Assembly (NCBI GenBank): GCA_000695325.1
Contig: AVPN01000162.1
Location: 62,119-87,830, forward strand
Length of the DNA stretch: 25,712 nucleotides
Source: Pleurobrachia bachei
Lineage: Eukaryota; Ctenophora; Tentaculata; Cydippida; Pleurobrachiidae
Direction: 5' to 3'
Of the stretch, positions 9,501 through 19,251 are shown in pieces. Positions within the stretch are counted from its first letter, which is position 1. Each line of letters begins with the position of its first letter. Position numbers and translations under genes: made by a program. The notes beneath the pieces were generated by a model. The model did not search any database. It had not been told where the DNA came from and saw only the letters and a program-made list of their open reading frames with translations.

Positions 9501-12500
9501 CTGTGGCGGTATACAAAACTTAATATTATTATTATATTATGACGTAACAATTGAAACTATGGCTGTTTAATCATATCAAATATCATATTATGACATATTA
9601 TGACATATCATAACAATATTCAATTTAGTTGTTTACCAAGGCCATCAAATTAGAAACGAAGGTCGAAGATGTATCACCTTTTAAACGAATCTAAACAGGG
9701 GTCATATAGCGGTGACTCAACATGTATAAATACCAAAAGCCAACTACAACTATCCCCCTTGTAAATCAGGGGACCCACCCCATCCCCACCCCACCACACC
9801 CTGTTATACTATAATTACTAACCAGTGCGATAGTGCTGTGCTCAGTGTGTCCCACCCAGGGGATGGTGGTGGGTTACTCCTAGCATGATACTGATACACC
9901 GGCCCACCCACCTGCTGCTGCTGAGGACTGGCCGACTGCATTGGAGGAGGGGGCTGTTGTTGTTGGGTCGGGGGTTGAGGACAAACAGACACCGTCTGTT
10001 TCTCTGGCTCTGGCTTTCCTTTTCCAGCTCCTCCATGGAACGTGGCCGTGGCACTCTGAGGGGTGGACAACTGGGTTAGTAGTGACGTCACGATCTTTAT
10101 TGATGACGTCATAAACCAGGAACCGACCGAATCAGGAAATACTGGTCCCTGATTGGCTGATAATAACCAGTCACGTGACCTGAATAACGAGTTTTGATTG
10201 GTTGTTTACTTGTTCCGGTTGTAAATATCATGCCCCACTCTTACATTAGTAGCTGTTGGTGTAGTTGCAGGAGCTACCGGGTTTATCAACTCATGTTTAA
10301 CAACCTTACTACTACTGCTGCTCCTGTTTAGAGGATCAAATTCGGCCGTCGTTGCAGGATCAAGTTTCACTGACCCTTTGACCGTGGCAGCGGCTGTCTC
10401 CGATACTGTGGATATAGAGGGATTAAGGCAGGGGATTATTTTCTTATTTTAATAATGATAGCAATGGTACCTCATCATTGTGAGTACCAAAACAACTTGG
10501 TTGTAAAAAAAACAGGGGAAAAGAAAATATAACTGATGAAACAACAATTACCGGGTTGTTTGGGTGGGGGTTGAGTGGGTGTAGGCTCAGGGTATACATC
10601 TTCTAGCCGATCTACAATCCTGTTAATCCGATCTCTCAGTTCAACCAACTCTCTCCTCATTTCACGGACGGTTCCCAGATCTACCGCCGGGACTTCTCTA
10701 CCCTTCACTGATGGTAGAAAGAGAGTGTAAACTGTAAGCAATACATGACACAAGTACTAATATACTATTCGCAGTAAATAAGATGTAAAATGTCCTCCGT
10801 GATCCCAAAAAGAGTGAGGGTCTGCAAAGTGAGGGTCTGCGATGTAATACTCAGACGAGTGCAACGAGAATTAGTCTTATCTGAAACACTTACCAAATAT
10901 TGTCAATGTTAAGAAACAATGTGGACTGCAACTTAAGAACCTATGGCAACTCAATAAGTGTTTGGACAATAGTACACGGATTCTGCTGGTGAAGCAATTA
11001 GTCATATCAAAGATAGATTATTGCAATATCCTCTACTTTGGACTCCCAAAAAGGATTCTAAACAATCTTCAGAAGGTTCTAAACTCATGTGTACGGTTCA
11101 TCTATAACCTACGAGGACATCAGGATAGCTATGATGAGTATTTCAAGGAAGCTCATATCCTCCCAATAGAGCAGAGACTAATGTTCAAGGCCTGCCTGTT
11201 AGCGGACAAAATTGTACGTGGAACAGCTCCAGAGTATTTGCAGGAACTGGTCCCGAGAGAGAAGGAAGGGGCACCCTGACCTCAGTTCTCTCTGAACTCC
11301 CTCCCTCCTCACTCACCACCGTACTGAGTCTCTGGGGTTGGTTGGGTGGTCTGGTGTTGTTTAGGAGAATGGTCGAGGAAGGTCCACTTGATACGCTTCC
11401 ATCATACCCCGTATCAGCCTGCTTGGTAAGGGAATCAGTGCTATCAGCTGGAGAGGTTGGATTCACTACAGCGCTGTGCCGAGCTGAACGGGATTTCTTT
11501 CGTTTGTTGTTGTACGAACTGGCAAGGGCTGCGTAGTGATTATTCCTAGCGCTCACTTGACTCTTCCTCGCCGCTGAATTACGGGTCAGGGTGCACCCTG
11601 AATCTGACCCTGATATAACACTCCCCACATCACTACCTCCTCCTCCTCCACTCTTTATCTTCCTTGTCCTACTGTACCCAGAGCGGGGCGTGGAGAGACC
11701 ACCACTCTCTGTGTAGACACTTGTAGTGTACCCTCCCCGCGAGTTACTGAGCTCCTGGGCTTTAGCAAGGGCAGCTGCTCGGTGCATTGCCATCCGCTCC
11801 TTTCTGGCATCGTGTGCCTCGTTTCGAGCATTAGGAGCTGATGAGATTAGTACGGTGACACTCGTTTGTGATCCCGCATCTTTCACGGTACTGGGTACTC
11901 TGAAAAAGGTTCTGGGTTAATAACGGTCTAAATACTACAAAAAGTATTGGTGACATTGTCATTTGCCAACTAATATGATAATTACTTGCTGTTTTAATTA
12001 CCTGAGGTTGTTAGACTTTGATGGGGCAACACTTGCACTCGCTGCTGCTACTGATGTACCGCACCCCATTTAAACTTCTTGACATCGTAACTAAAACATT
12101 TGGATTTTCAATTTCTTGATGATCACCCATCACTGATCATTGATCAGTAAACTATGGACGATTAACAACATGAAAAATATTCAGATAAGTAGTATCTTGT
12201 TCAGATTCCAGACACCCGACAGGAGACACTGTTTATAATTTTTCTAAGATTTCATGAGGTTCTAAACTCATGTGTACGGTTCCTCTATAACCTACGAGGA
12301 CATCAGGATAGCTATGATGAGTATTTCAAGGACGCTCATATCCTCCCAATAGAGCAGAGACTACTGTTCAAGGCCTGCCTGTTAGCGTACAAAATTGTCC
12401 GTGGAACAGCTCCAGAGTATTTGCATGAACTGGTCCCGAGAGATAATGATATTCTGGGAATGAGACCAACGAGGGCGAACTCAGTGATTGACTTCTATCA

Positions 12501-13615
12501 ACTGAAGTATCCAAAACTCTCGAGCGTTAATGCAAACTCCAAACTGAGAAGAAGGCTGTCAGAGCGAGAACTGTGGTCAGAGCATTGGCCTGACAGGAAG
12601 AAGGAGGGTTTCGGTGTTTCTGCCGGCAGTGTGGAACTCCTTACCTTTGGACCTGAGATCTGTACACCCCATTGAGTTGTTCAAATCTAAGTTGAAGACC
12701 CGACTTTTCCTTGAAGCGTTTCCTCCTGCCTCTGGAGACTCCCGTTGTGGCGTCTGAGTTGTTCACCGGACTCCCCATCTGTCAGTAGGCGGTTTTAGGC
12801 ATACTCACCACTACACTTAGGGCTTTTTTATCAGTATTGTTGAGCTGCTGATAAGTGTGGGCTGTTGGCTTTGTTCCCTTTATTTAATAAAGTCTGTATT
12901 TTTTCCATCTTAACAGTTTTTTTGAAAGTTATGTGACCAGTTATATCTTTTTAGTACATCTTCAATTAGGAGTGAGTTTTTTCCAAAGTGTGTAAGAATA
13001 TATAAGGATCTTTTTAGCGTTAGGTATACCGCTCTGAAGCTCGTCAGTGTCAGGTATAGTTTTACTTATCTGGCCCTGTCCTGTCTGTGGCGGTATACAA
13101 AACTTAATATTATTATTATTAATTTGAGTGTCTTACTATACTCACCAAATATTGTCAACTTGAGGGTCCTACTATATACTCACCAAATATTGTCAATTTG
13201 AGTGTCCTACTGTACTCACCAAATATGGTCAATTTGAGAGTCCTACTGTACTCACCAAATATAGTCAATTTGAGTGTCCTACTGTACGCCTTGGCGTACA
13301 TCAGATCACTCCCATCTGCTATGGTGATGAGGTCCCCATCTTCGTCCATATACTTTAAAGTGACGTCATCCGTAGATCGGAGATGTTTGGGAAATAGCCG
13401 AGATAACATGAGGAGTAGTTCATCATATGTTATATCTTCATTATGTATGGGGATCCTCCTGACTTCTTCTCCCAACCTTGCCTTGATTATTAGCATACCT
13501 GAGGAGGGACTGATTTATCGTCCCTTTTTACACAATTGTCTACTTAATCACTGATATACATGATCGTCAAATCATACAAAATCTCTAAATTTAATAACGT
13601 ACCAGTTAGATCCAT
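6599..13615 (-). CDS. TFG: TFG (Trk-fused gene) orthologue, PB1 domain scaffold of ER exit sites
   Basis: Minus-strand exons: 13603-13615, 13256-13498, 8203-8358, 7896-8056, 7500-7724, 7090-7266, 6599-6739. All phases agree, giving 371 residues (human TFG is about 400). Exon 1 is only 13 nt and encodes MDLTG across the splice. Exon 2 is the PB1 domain ([20 protein letters not shown], then the acidic [11 protein letters not shown] loop). Joining exons 2 and 3 gives LKLTIFVKGREVP then [13 protein letters not shown], the coiled coil that follows PB1 in TFG. Exon 4 keeps the family's FDPL element; exons 5-7 are P/Q/Y-rich and end [11 protein letters not shown]. In animals TFG oligomerises through PB1 and coiled coil and clusters COPII carriers at ER exit sites. 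Exons 3-5 have a second copy at 9858-10707, and intron 2 is about 4.9 kb, filled with duplicated sequence, LINEs and part of another gene. Confidence 0.92.
7512..8911. repeat. 1.4 kb direct duplication, copy A (TFG exons 3-5 and a LINE end)
   Basis: Nearly identical to 9858-11260. I saw one 3-nt indel (inside the MITE near 7821/10166) and one substitution near the right edge (G8901 versus T11251). It includes most of TFG exon 5, exons 4 and 3, and the first 350 bp of LINE fragment A. The left edge falls inside exon 5 and the right edge inside the LINE reading frame. Confidence 0.93.
7771..7879. mobile_element. hAT-type MITE, inverted copy in TFG intron 4
   Basis: Starts CAGGAACCGACCGAAT and runs through the family interior in the opposite orientation to 6449-6558 (CTGATTGGCTGATAA, CACGTGACCTGAATAA). 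The far terminus is degenerate (TTGTTCCGGTTG), so no target duplication can be read. Confidence 0.65.
8553..9538 (+). mobile_element. 5'-truncated LINE, 3' fragment A
   Basis: Carries the C-terminal part of a CR1/L2/Jockey-group reverse transcriptase polyprotein, open to 9176. Landmarks are [28 protein letters not shown] and the terminal [15 protein letters not shown] 3' UTR follows with AATAAA near 9304 and a tail of TAATATTATTATT at about 9520-9538, matching the microsatellite-like tails of this LINE group. It lacks the catalytic YADD box, so it is a dead insertion. It lies antisense in TFG intron 2. Confidence 0.85.
8912..9857. other. Spacer between the two TFG-exon duplication copies
   Basis: Contains the rest of LINE fragment A to about 9538, then AT-rich sequence with short TATTATGACATATTATGACA direct repeats near 9581-9606 and no recognisable gene to 9857. 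Confidence 0.6.
9858..10707 (-). pseudogene. Duplicated TFG exons 3-5 (copy B)
   Basis: Exon 3B 10552-10707 and exon 4B 10245-10405 match exons 3 and 4 of copy A. Exon 5B starts at 10073 and runs left until it loses its normal end at 9858; the frame then continues into S-P-G-W-D-T-L and reaches a possible donor CACTG|GTTAGT in phase 2. That phase fits neither exon 3A (phase 1) nor exon 6 (phase 0), so including exon 5B would break the protein. Exons 3B and 4B could in principle replace 3A and 4A without changing the product. Either copy B is a dead partial duplication or an assembly duplicate. Confidence 0.75.
10117..10228. mobile_element. hAT-type MITE in duplication copy B
   Basis: The same MITE as at 7771-7879, carried by the 1.4 kb duplication, with three extra nucleotides in GATAATAACC. 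Confidence 0.65.
10902..11260 (+). mobile_element. LINE 3' fragment B (truncated by the duplication edge)
   Basis: Duplicate of the first 350 bp of LINE fragment A, reading [14 protein letters not shown] and onward. LINE similarity stops abruptly at 11260. At 11251 it carries the T that fragment C has, not the G of fragment A. Confidence 0.85.
11317..12069 (-). CDS. First two exons of an unrecognised gene with an N-terminal M-G-C acylation motif
   Basis: Exon 1 (12002-12069) encodes a start [19 protein letters not shown] and ends in phase 2 at a GTAATT donor. Exon 2 (11317-11899) joins in frame after TTTTTCAG and runs to a consensus GTGAGT donor, giving 217 residues so far. M-G-C-G-T-S is the pattern of N-myristoylated and palmitoylated membrane-anchored proteins (PSKH1 begins the same way), so membrane attachment is a reasonable inference. 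The rest is Ser/Arg/Gly-rich and basic, with a short Ala-rich helix ([16 protein letters not shown]) and a poly-Gly run; it looks disordered. I do not recognise the family. It lies on the TFG strand inside TFG intron 2, and duplication copy B begins 57 bp after its exon 2, so further exons are probably missing or displaced. Confidence 0.6.
12252..13119 (+). mobile_element. LINE 3' fragment C
   Basis: Same LINE family as fragments A and B, starting within LNSCVRF and ending in the TAATATTATTATT tail at about 13119. An insert of about 48 nt at 12556-12603 (CTGTCAG ... CTGACAG ends) shifts the frame, and several substitutions show it is older than fragment A. It lies antisense in TFG intron 2 and ends right beside the splice-donor repeat array. 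Confidence 0.85.
13121..13276. repeat. 36-nt tandem array carrying the TFG PB1 exon end and splice donor
   Basis: Four copies of CTCACCAAATAT at 13141, 13179, 13215 and 13251, spacing 38, 36 and 36 nt. On the minus strand each unit reads through codons for LKLTIFG and then the donor G|GTGAGT. The copy at 13251-13262 is the one attached to the PB1 domain; the other three lie downstream in the intron. The 36-nt period equals 12 codons, so the array stays open in the PB1 frame over its inner copies. Confidence 0.85.
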
Positions 13616-14118
13616 AGTGCTTCTGCACATAAACAGAGGAAGGGACGAATTCACCTTAGAATATATTATCGCCCAACCATGGCTAGATAAAACAATTTGA
13701 TTAGGGTTTTCAGCGATAAAATATAATGAAGGTACAGGATTGTTGTTGTTGTGATGCTGCGATTCGACCATACCTCACTTGAGCAACAGTGCGCTCAGAT
13801 GAGGTCGACGGCGCCAGATAGACTGGGGACACCTTCTACTCATCTGTACAGTGGAAAATATATTGAGACTGACAATGAATACGTGCAGTAGATATGAGAC
13901 TCGCCCACATGAATGCTTTTTACCCTCAATGCAGTCGAACCTCAATATACTTGCCCCCGATATAAGAGCATATGTAAAGCATTTTACCCCGATATACCAA
14001 GCATCCCGGTAAATCGGGGTCCGACTGTATCGCATTATAAAGGCGATCACATCAATCACAATAGGGCATATATTGCCCTACTGCCCTACCTCTACCTGCA
14101 GTACTATACGCCGCATCT
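13616..14118. other. Divergent intergenic region between TFG and the sulfatase
   Basis: About 500 bp separate the TFG start (minus) from the sulfatase start (plus), a likely shared promoter region. It contains the pogo-like MITE at 13932-14027. I see no further gene. Confidence 0.5.
13932..14027. mobile_element. Pogo/Tigger-like MITE, copy 2
   Basis: 96 bp with imperfect terminal inverted repeats CAGTCGAACCTCAATATA and (reverse complement of the right end) CAGTCGGACCCCGATTTA. The right-hand sequence GGTAAATCGGGGTCCGACTG closely matches the terminus of the element at 256-337. Confidence 0.65.
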
Positions 14119-15921
14119 ATGGTATATTTAACTCTCCGTCATTTAGCGATGGTCCCTATCATTTTATCCCTCATTCTATTCCTTGGAGGTCCCACAGTCG
14201 GCGGATCAGATGTCGGTAAACCGAACATCCTGTTTGTGCTGATTGATGACATGGGATACCTACCAGACCAAGACCCTCTCAAAGGCAAAATGTTACCTAC
14301 CCGTCCAAGACCCTCTCAAAGGCAAAACGTTACCTAAAGGACCAAGATCCTCTCAAAAGTTCCAGAACTTTAAACCATGAGTCTCTTTCTCTCCCAGGGG
14401 AGAGAAAGGGACTCAGCGCCATAGTTACCACATAACCGGGTTGTTATGGAGGTTTGCTGAGCGTACACCATGGTTTAGTAACAAACAAACAAACAAACTT
14501 ACCCGGAAATTGAAAAGAACATCACCACACCCCTGTTTGATAAGCTTGCAAGTGAGGGCCTCATCCTGGATAGATATTATTCGCAGGAATTGTGCACTCC
14601 TGCACGGGCTTCTTTTCACACAGGCCGGTATGCCATCGCCTTGGGTATTGAAGACGAAATTTTTAATCCTTATACCAAGGAGTGTTTGGACAGAGATCAG
14701 ATCTTACTACCGGAGGTCCTTCGTGCTAATGGTTACGCGACACACTTAGTTGGAAAATGGCACCTTGGTTATGCTCGGTGGGATTGTATACCGTGTACTC
14801 GAGGCTACCAGACCGCGTACGGGTACACACAAGGCGAGATAGACTACATGTCACATAGACTTTCCGGTTACAACGATTTTTATTTTTGTGAGGAGGATGG
14901 TGATGAAATAAACTGGTCTATTCTACCTAATTCCACCCAAAAATACAGTGAGAACCTCTATACTAGAAGGATTAAGGATCTAGTNNNNNNNNNNNNNNNN
15001 NNNNNNNNNNNNNNNNNNNNNNNNNNNNNNCCCTTCTTTGCTCCTGATGCCTACTTCAGCGTTGACTGTCTTGATAAAGAAAACGCAAGTTGTGTACGAC
15101 AGGCTATGCTGAACGCTGCCCAGGATTCAATTAGTGAGATAATTGAGAGCTATAATGAGGTGGGTATGTGGAATAATACGCTAATGATCGTGGCTAGTGA
15201 TAATGGCGCACAAGCATCTCGTTTTGCCTCCAGCCTCCCGCTGAGAGGATGGAAAAACACACTTTTTGAGGGAGGTGTGAGGGTTCCTGCATTTCTTTAC
15301 AGCCCCAACCCTGAAATTCTGGTACCTCGAGGTTCCACTTCCTGCTATATTCACGTCACTGACTGGTACTCTAGCCTCATTCGATGGACAGGAGGATGGG
15401 ACGCCTACAAAAAGATGTCCAAGGTTCGGAAATCACAAATTGACAGCCTGGACAGCATTGACCAATCGGACTTTTTGTTTACTGGCTACGAATCCAGCTG
15501 CCTGCGAGATGAGATCCTGATTAACATAAATCCAGTGAAAAAGAATGCAGCGTACATCAAGGGTGACTACAAGGCACTATTTGGCGTACAAAAGCTGCAC
15601 ACAGGAACATCATGCGAAACAAACTTCAGGTATACCTTTGGGGAACATTGCGTTAATTGGAATGTCACGCGACTTTATAACATCACAGATGACCCATTTG
15701 AGACTAATAATATTGGCAAGACCCATCCTGATGTACTGGAGGAGCTGAAGGAGAAGATAATGGACCATTTCGATGAGTTGGAACCTCTACAGTGCACAAT
15801 TGCCGACTCTGTCGGTGCTTTTCCAACAGAAGTAATGCATTACTATCTACCCTTTGATTTTGCAGGAGGAATAATTCCTGACTGGGCAACATACGCTCAC
15901 GATCCTCCCAGTTTTCACTGA
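14119..15921 (+). CDS. Arylsulfatase-family sulfatase (arylsulfatase B-like), with assembly gap
   Basis: Exon 1 starts at ATG 14119 or, giving a cleaner signal peptide (MVPIILSLILFLGG), at 14149; it carries PNILFVLIDDMGY, whose two Asp bind calcium. The main exon begins near 14490 (YPEIEKNITTPLFDKLASEG) and runs to the stop at 15921. It contains C-T-P-A-R followed by GRY, the C-x-P-x-R signature whose Cys becomes formylglycine, then GKWHLG, SDNG, and RGWKNTLFEGGVR, all typical sulfatase active-site elements. A secreted or lysosomal enzyme cleaving sulfate esters is expected from the family; the substrate cannot be told. The 46 Ns at 14985-15030 remove the segment before PFFAPDAYF. The exon 1/exon 2 junction is unclear: no clean donor follows DDMGY, and TAG-TAA lies in frame at 14476-14481 just upstream of exon 2. 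Confidence 0.85.
14260..14357. repeat. 37-nt tandem repeat (about 2.6 copies) in the sulfatase
   Basis: The unit CCAAGACCCTCTCAAAGGCA with flanking GTTACC occurs twice fully and once partly, starting immediately after the DDMGY codons. It contributes a junk tail to the exon 1 reading frame and probably belongs to the intron. Confidence 0.85.
14371..14477. mobile_element. 107-bp foldback element upstream of the sulfatase main exon
   Basis: Ends are the perfect 9-bp inverted repeat TAAACCATG / CATGGTTTA. Just inside is a strong hairpin, GAGTCTCTTTCTCTCCC-AGG-GGAGAGAAAGGGACTC (one mismatch). No coding capacity and no clear target duplication. It ends about 13 bp before the sulfatase main-exon sequence and may have displaced the original acceptor. 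Confidence 0.6.
14985..15030. other. Assembly gap (46 N)
   Basis: A run of 46 undetermined bases within the sulfatase. The frame happens to be preserved, but the true length is unknown. Confidence 1.
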
Positions 15922-15987
15922 ATGACGCTCTGGTCCTGGAATAACTTTCGTAACCCTCGCTCCGCGAGCCGGTGCAGCCGGCGAGTT

Positions 15988-16020
15988 GGAGCAGAGGGTT
16001 ACTAAGTAACCCTCTGCTCC
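15988..16020. repeat. Perfect 33-bp palindrome
   Basis: Arms GGAGCAGAGGGTTACT and AGTAACCCTCTGCTCC are exact inverted repeats of 16 bp around one central A. It would form a stable hairpin 67 bp after the sulfatase stop codon. Confidence 0.95.
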
Positions 16021-17361
16021 AGCGTTACTACCGTTTCTTGGTAGACCTATTTGTGAATGTGAGATGCGGGTTGGGGATGCTCACATGTTAAAGCTTCCCA
16101 ATCAGTTGGGGAGCGGGAGAGAGATGCTACACGCGTTCCTATGCTACTGATGTAGCTGTCAAACTACTCCGCAAGCAATCGAGCTTGAAAGAACCTTTCA
16201 AAACATTGCGTGGCACCCTATTTGTGCGTGCCAAGCGAGGGAAACGGGTCCGACCCTGTGTCATAAATACAGGGTCACGCAATCTGACAAGGAATAACGT
16301 ACTAATGACATGACATAGTTTAGTGGGCCTGGTTGTTAGCAGATTGTGTGTTTAGGTAGTAGTTAGTTATAGTTTGAGTATATAATTAGTTACTTGTCTC
16401 AAGTTTCTTGACTCTATGTTTTAACAGATGGCACCTCTCACCACTTTACCGTGGGAGTACAATGAACCACTCACCACTAAACCATTAATTTGTGTCAATC
16501 CGTACTGAGCTTAATACGGACCCACGAACAAGGTAGTGATCGGACCCAAAGTCCGCACTCCGCATAACCCTCACATCAAGCTTAGTTCAGCTTCTCGTGG
16601 AGAAGTTTTGGCAGGTGCACAGTTGCTCGACAGTCTATTTCTGGCTGCTAAATCTATTTCTGGCTGGAGCCACTTTCGCGTGAGAGAAAGGGATAGAGGC
16701 ACTTGCACACAAGAAGCTTCAGAGCCATACTCACTATTTAAAGCTCTCTTAGGCCGCAGAATGAGGTGTCAAAAGTGTCAAAAAAGGGCCATTTTTAGCT
16801 GTTTTTTCGTCATAACTCATGACTGGCTGGAAGTGCCCACTTCAAAAAGCTCACAGTAACTCCTGATATGGTACTGGTTGTTACCAAGAAGTTTCAGGGT
16901 GGTCCGACCATCCCTTCATTGGGCAAGACCGCGCCCTAACTTGCTTCCTGACTATTGTCAAAGTTGAAAAAAAAAACTGGGAAAAACGGGATTCGAAAAC
17001 AATAATCTAATTCACAGTGCTTTCTCTCTCGGATGACGGATCCTCATGCCTCATGCCGCTAAGTTCCTCATGTTCCTCAGCCTGAGGAGTCCTCAGTGAG
17101 GACCTCAGGTCACCATTTCAGTGTTTGTAAGACTTGTGATTGCAATCCTTCTCTGATTTCCTCTTATGGCAATAAGGCATGCTGCATGCTCTCAGGAGGG
17201 AGAATCGTAGCCTCGTCCTCACTCCTTAGGTGTGACTTGTAAATGTAAATGTAAATGTAAAATAATCATTTATATAAACCACTTTATAGTGTATAATATT
17301 GGAGCACGCACTAACAGCCTACGCTTGACACACTCGCTCACTCTCAAAAGTGGTACGGATA

Positions 17362-17475
17362 CAAAACACGAGCATAACAAAACACGAACAACAAACATGG
17401 ACATTTAAACACGATTATACAAACATGCAAAACACGAACATATAACACGAACATTCAGAACACGAACATAACAGT
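17362..17475. repeat. Degenerate AACACGAACAT repeat
   Basis: At least seven irregularly spaced copies of AACACGA(A/G)CAT-like sequence on the plus strand. Confidence 0.75.
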
Positions 17476-18208
17476 TGCTAGAAAATCGGGACAAATAAAT
17501 AGACCAACAAATCAGCCCACTGACATATATCACAAAAGTCAAACAAACTGTACAAATTATGCAAACAATAAATAAATTAGATGTATTTCAAACATGCAGT
17601 CCTTGAGAGTGTTCATTTCGATACAGAGTTTGTTTCGGTGGGTATTTTTGTCTGGACATACAAGGCATAGTATGGTCTTCATTCTTCGGCCTCTCTCAGC
17701 TTGTCTGCAACCTCAACTACTCAACTCTACACAAACTCGAAAGGCCAATATACAAACACACATAAAGAACCTAAAATACTCTGTCATGGGTGGTCCCTCT
17801 ACTAAGTCTCAGGTAGATGTAGGAAGGAATGTAGCAGGTGTAGTAGGAAACAGGTTTATGGGATGGAAGGAAGTCTAAAGTTTTGACCAGTGCATAATCC
17901 GTTGGGGCATGGTGGCAGTGAAAGGCGATAGGTAAGACAGGACAGGGGAACCCAGGAATCGACTAGGCAAGGGAGGGAGGCAGAGTGTGGTCTGTGTATA
18001 GTAGTCCCAATGGAAGCCAAACAGGAGGTACACATTACGCAATTTAGAGAATTAGAAGCTTTAGCCTGGAGGAGGACAATGATACAATGCATAGGTCAAT
18101 GGAGAATGGTGCCCTGGAAAGGATGAGGGTGGGAAGGTGCGCCAGACATACAAAGATGACCCAGGACCCAGGAAACCGGTAGCAACTAAGAAACCTCAGA
18201 AGTAACCA

Positions 18209-19251
18209 AAGGAACCAGTAGTGACCAATGAAACCAGTAGAAACCGAGGAAAACCCTTAGTTACCAGTAGTAACCGAGGAAATCCAGACTCTAGTATAAC
18301 CCCAAGAAAACCAGTAGTAACCATAGGAACCAGTAGAAACCCAAGAAACCATTATTAGGAACTCAGAACCCAGGAAGTGTAGAAGAAAGAAGGAAATTCA
18401 GAGGCAGGTAGATTTCAGTGAACGACTAACCACTCCTAAGAACGACCGAAGCTTTCAATGAATAGATGATGTTTCAGGTACTTTCTGAACTCTGTAACAG
18501 AGGCTGATTCTCTTAGGAGTCGTGGTAGGCTGTTCCATACGACTGGGCCAGCTATAGAGATACCACGTTTAGTAACATTGTGTCGAAGCTTGAGGCTACA
18601 GTGTATTTTCTCTTCCAGTAGCGTACTATCGTCGTCAGCTCGAAGTCCAATCTGTTTTCTCTGCCTCATTCCAACATCATCCTTCATGTATTCTGGAGTC
18701 TGACCGTGTACCACATTGTACATCAACAGAGCGATTTTATATTGGATCCTTGCAGTAATAGGTAGAAAGTGGAGTTCCTTGCTTAATGCTGTTATTCCTC
18801 TTCGCTTCTTCCAGTTGAACACGTAACGTATGGCCGAGTTTTGCACTTTCTGCAGGCGTTTTAGTTGCGATTTGTTAATGCCGTAGAGAAGTGAGTTACA
18901 AAAGTCCAGTTTTGAGTGAACGAAAACGTTTACCATCCGGATCCTCGAGTCCTTGTCCATCATTCCCCCTATCCGCCAGAGGTTATTCAGGTAGCCCATA
19001 CATCCCCGTACCACGTGTGACACATGTTTGTCCATCTTCAATCTATCATCGAAAATAACGCCAATGTTCCTCGCATATGGTGACTCCTCAACCACTCTAT
19101 CGAAATGCTGTATCTCCATTGGGTTGTCATCACGATCATGTATTGATTTTATGATCATAACCTCAGTCTTCCCAGCGTTTAATTTCAGTCGGTTTCGAGC
19201 CATCCACTTCTGGATTTCCAATAGGCAGTCATTGAGTCTGGCTTCGGTTGT
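18209..19251 (-). mobile_element. CR1/Jockey-group LINE, 3' half, tandem copy 1
   Basis: Minus-strand reading frame from about 19251 to 18436: TTEARLNDCLLEIQKW, RLKLNAGKTEVMIIKS, then MGYLNNLWRIGG, HSKLDFCNSLLYGI and the terminal GPVVWNSLPRLLRE. This is the region after the YADD box of a CR1/L2/Jockey-type reverse transcriptase, 5'-truncated at TTEAR. Its 3' tail is built of AACCAGTAGTAACC-like repeats (18209-18360 on the plus strand). It serves as the undamaged reference for copy 2. Confidence 0.88.

Larger units (their letters stand above)
9858..11260. repeat. 1.4 kb direct duplication, copy B
   Basis: Second copy of 7512-8911, offset 2346 then 2349 nt. Its left edge cuts TFG exon 5 twelve bases before the normal donor; its right edge (GAGAGA at 11255-11260) abuts sequence of the unrelated M-G-C-G-T-S gene. 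Confidence 0.93.
15922..18208. other. Gene-free stretch with repeats
   Basis: I find no exon of a recognisable family. It holds the 33-bp palindrome at 15988-16020, CCTCA-rich degenerate repeats near 17045-17108, a TGTAAA run near 17237-17262, and AACACGAACA repeats at 17362-17475. Confidence 0.55.

Noticed and set aside
12058-12071. ACCGCACCCCATTT shared with 22514-22527
   Set aside because: Only 14 nt, with no further similarity on either side; treated as chance or a trace of a repeat.
13155-13276. Repeated [12 protein letters not shown] taken as a protein repeat of TFG
   Set aside because: The donor after the first LTIFG joins to exon 3 to give the conserved L-T-I-F-V sequence, so the repeats are most likely intronic; the donor array is reported instead.
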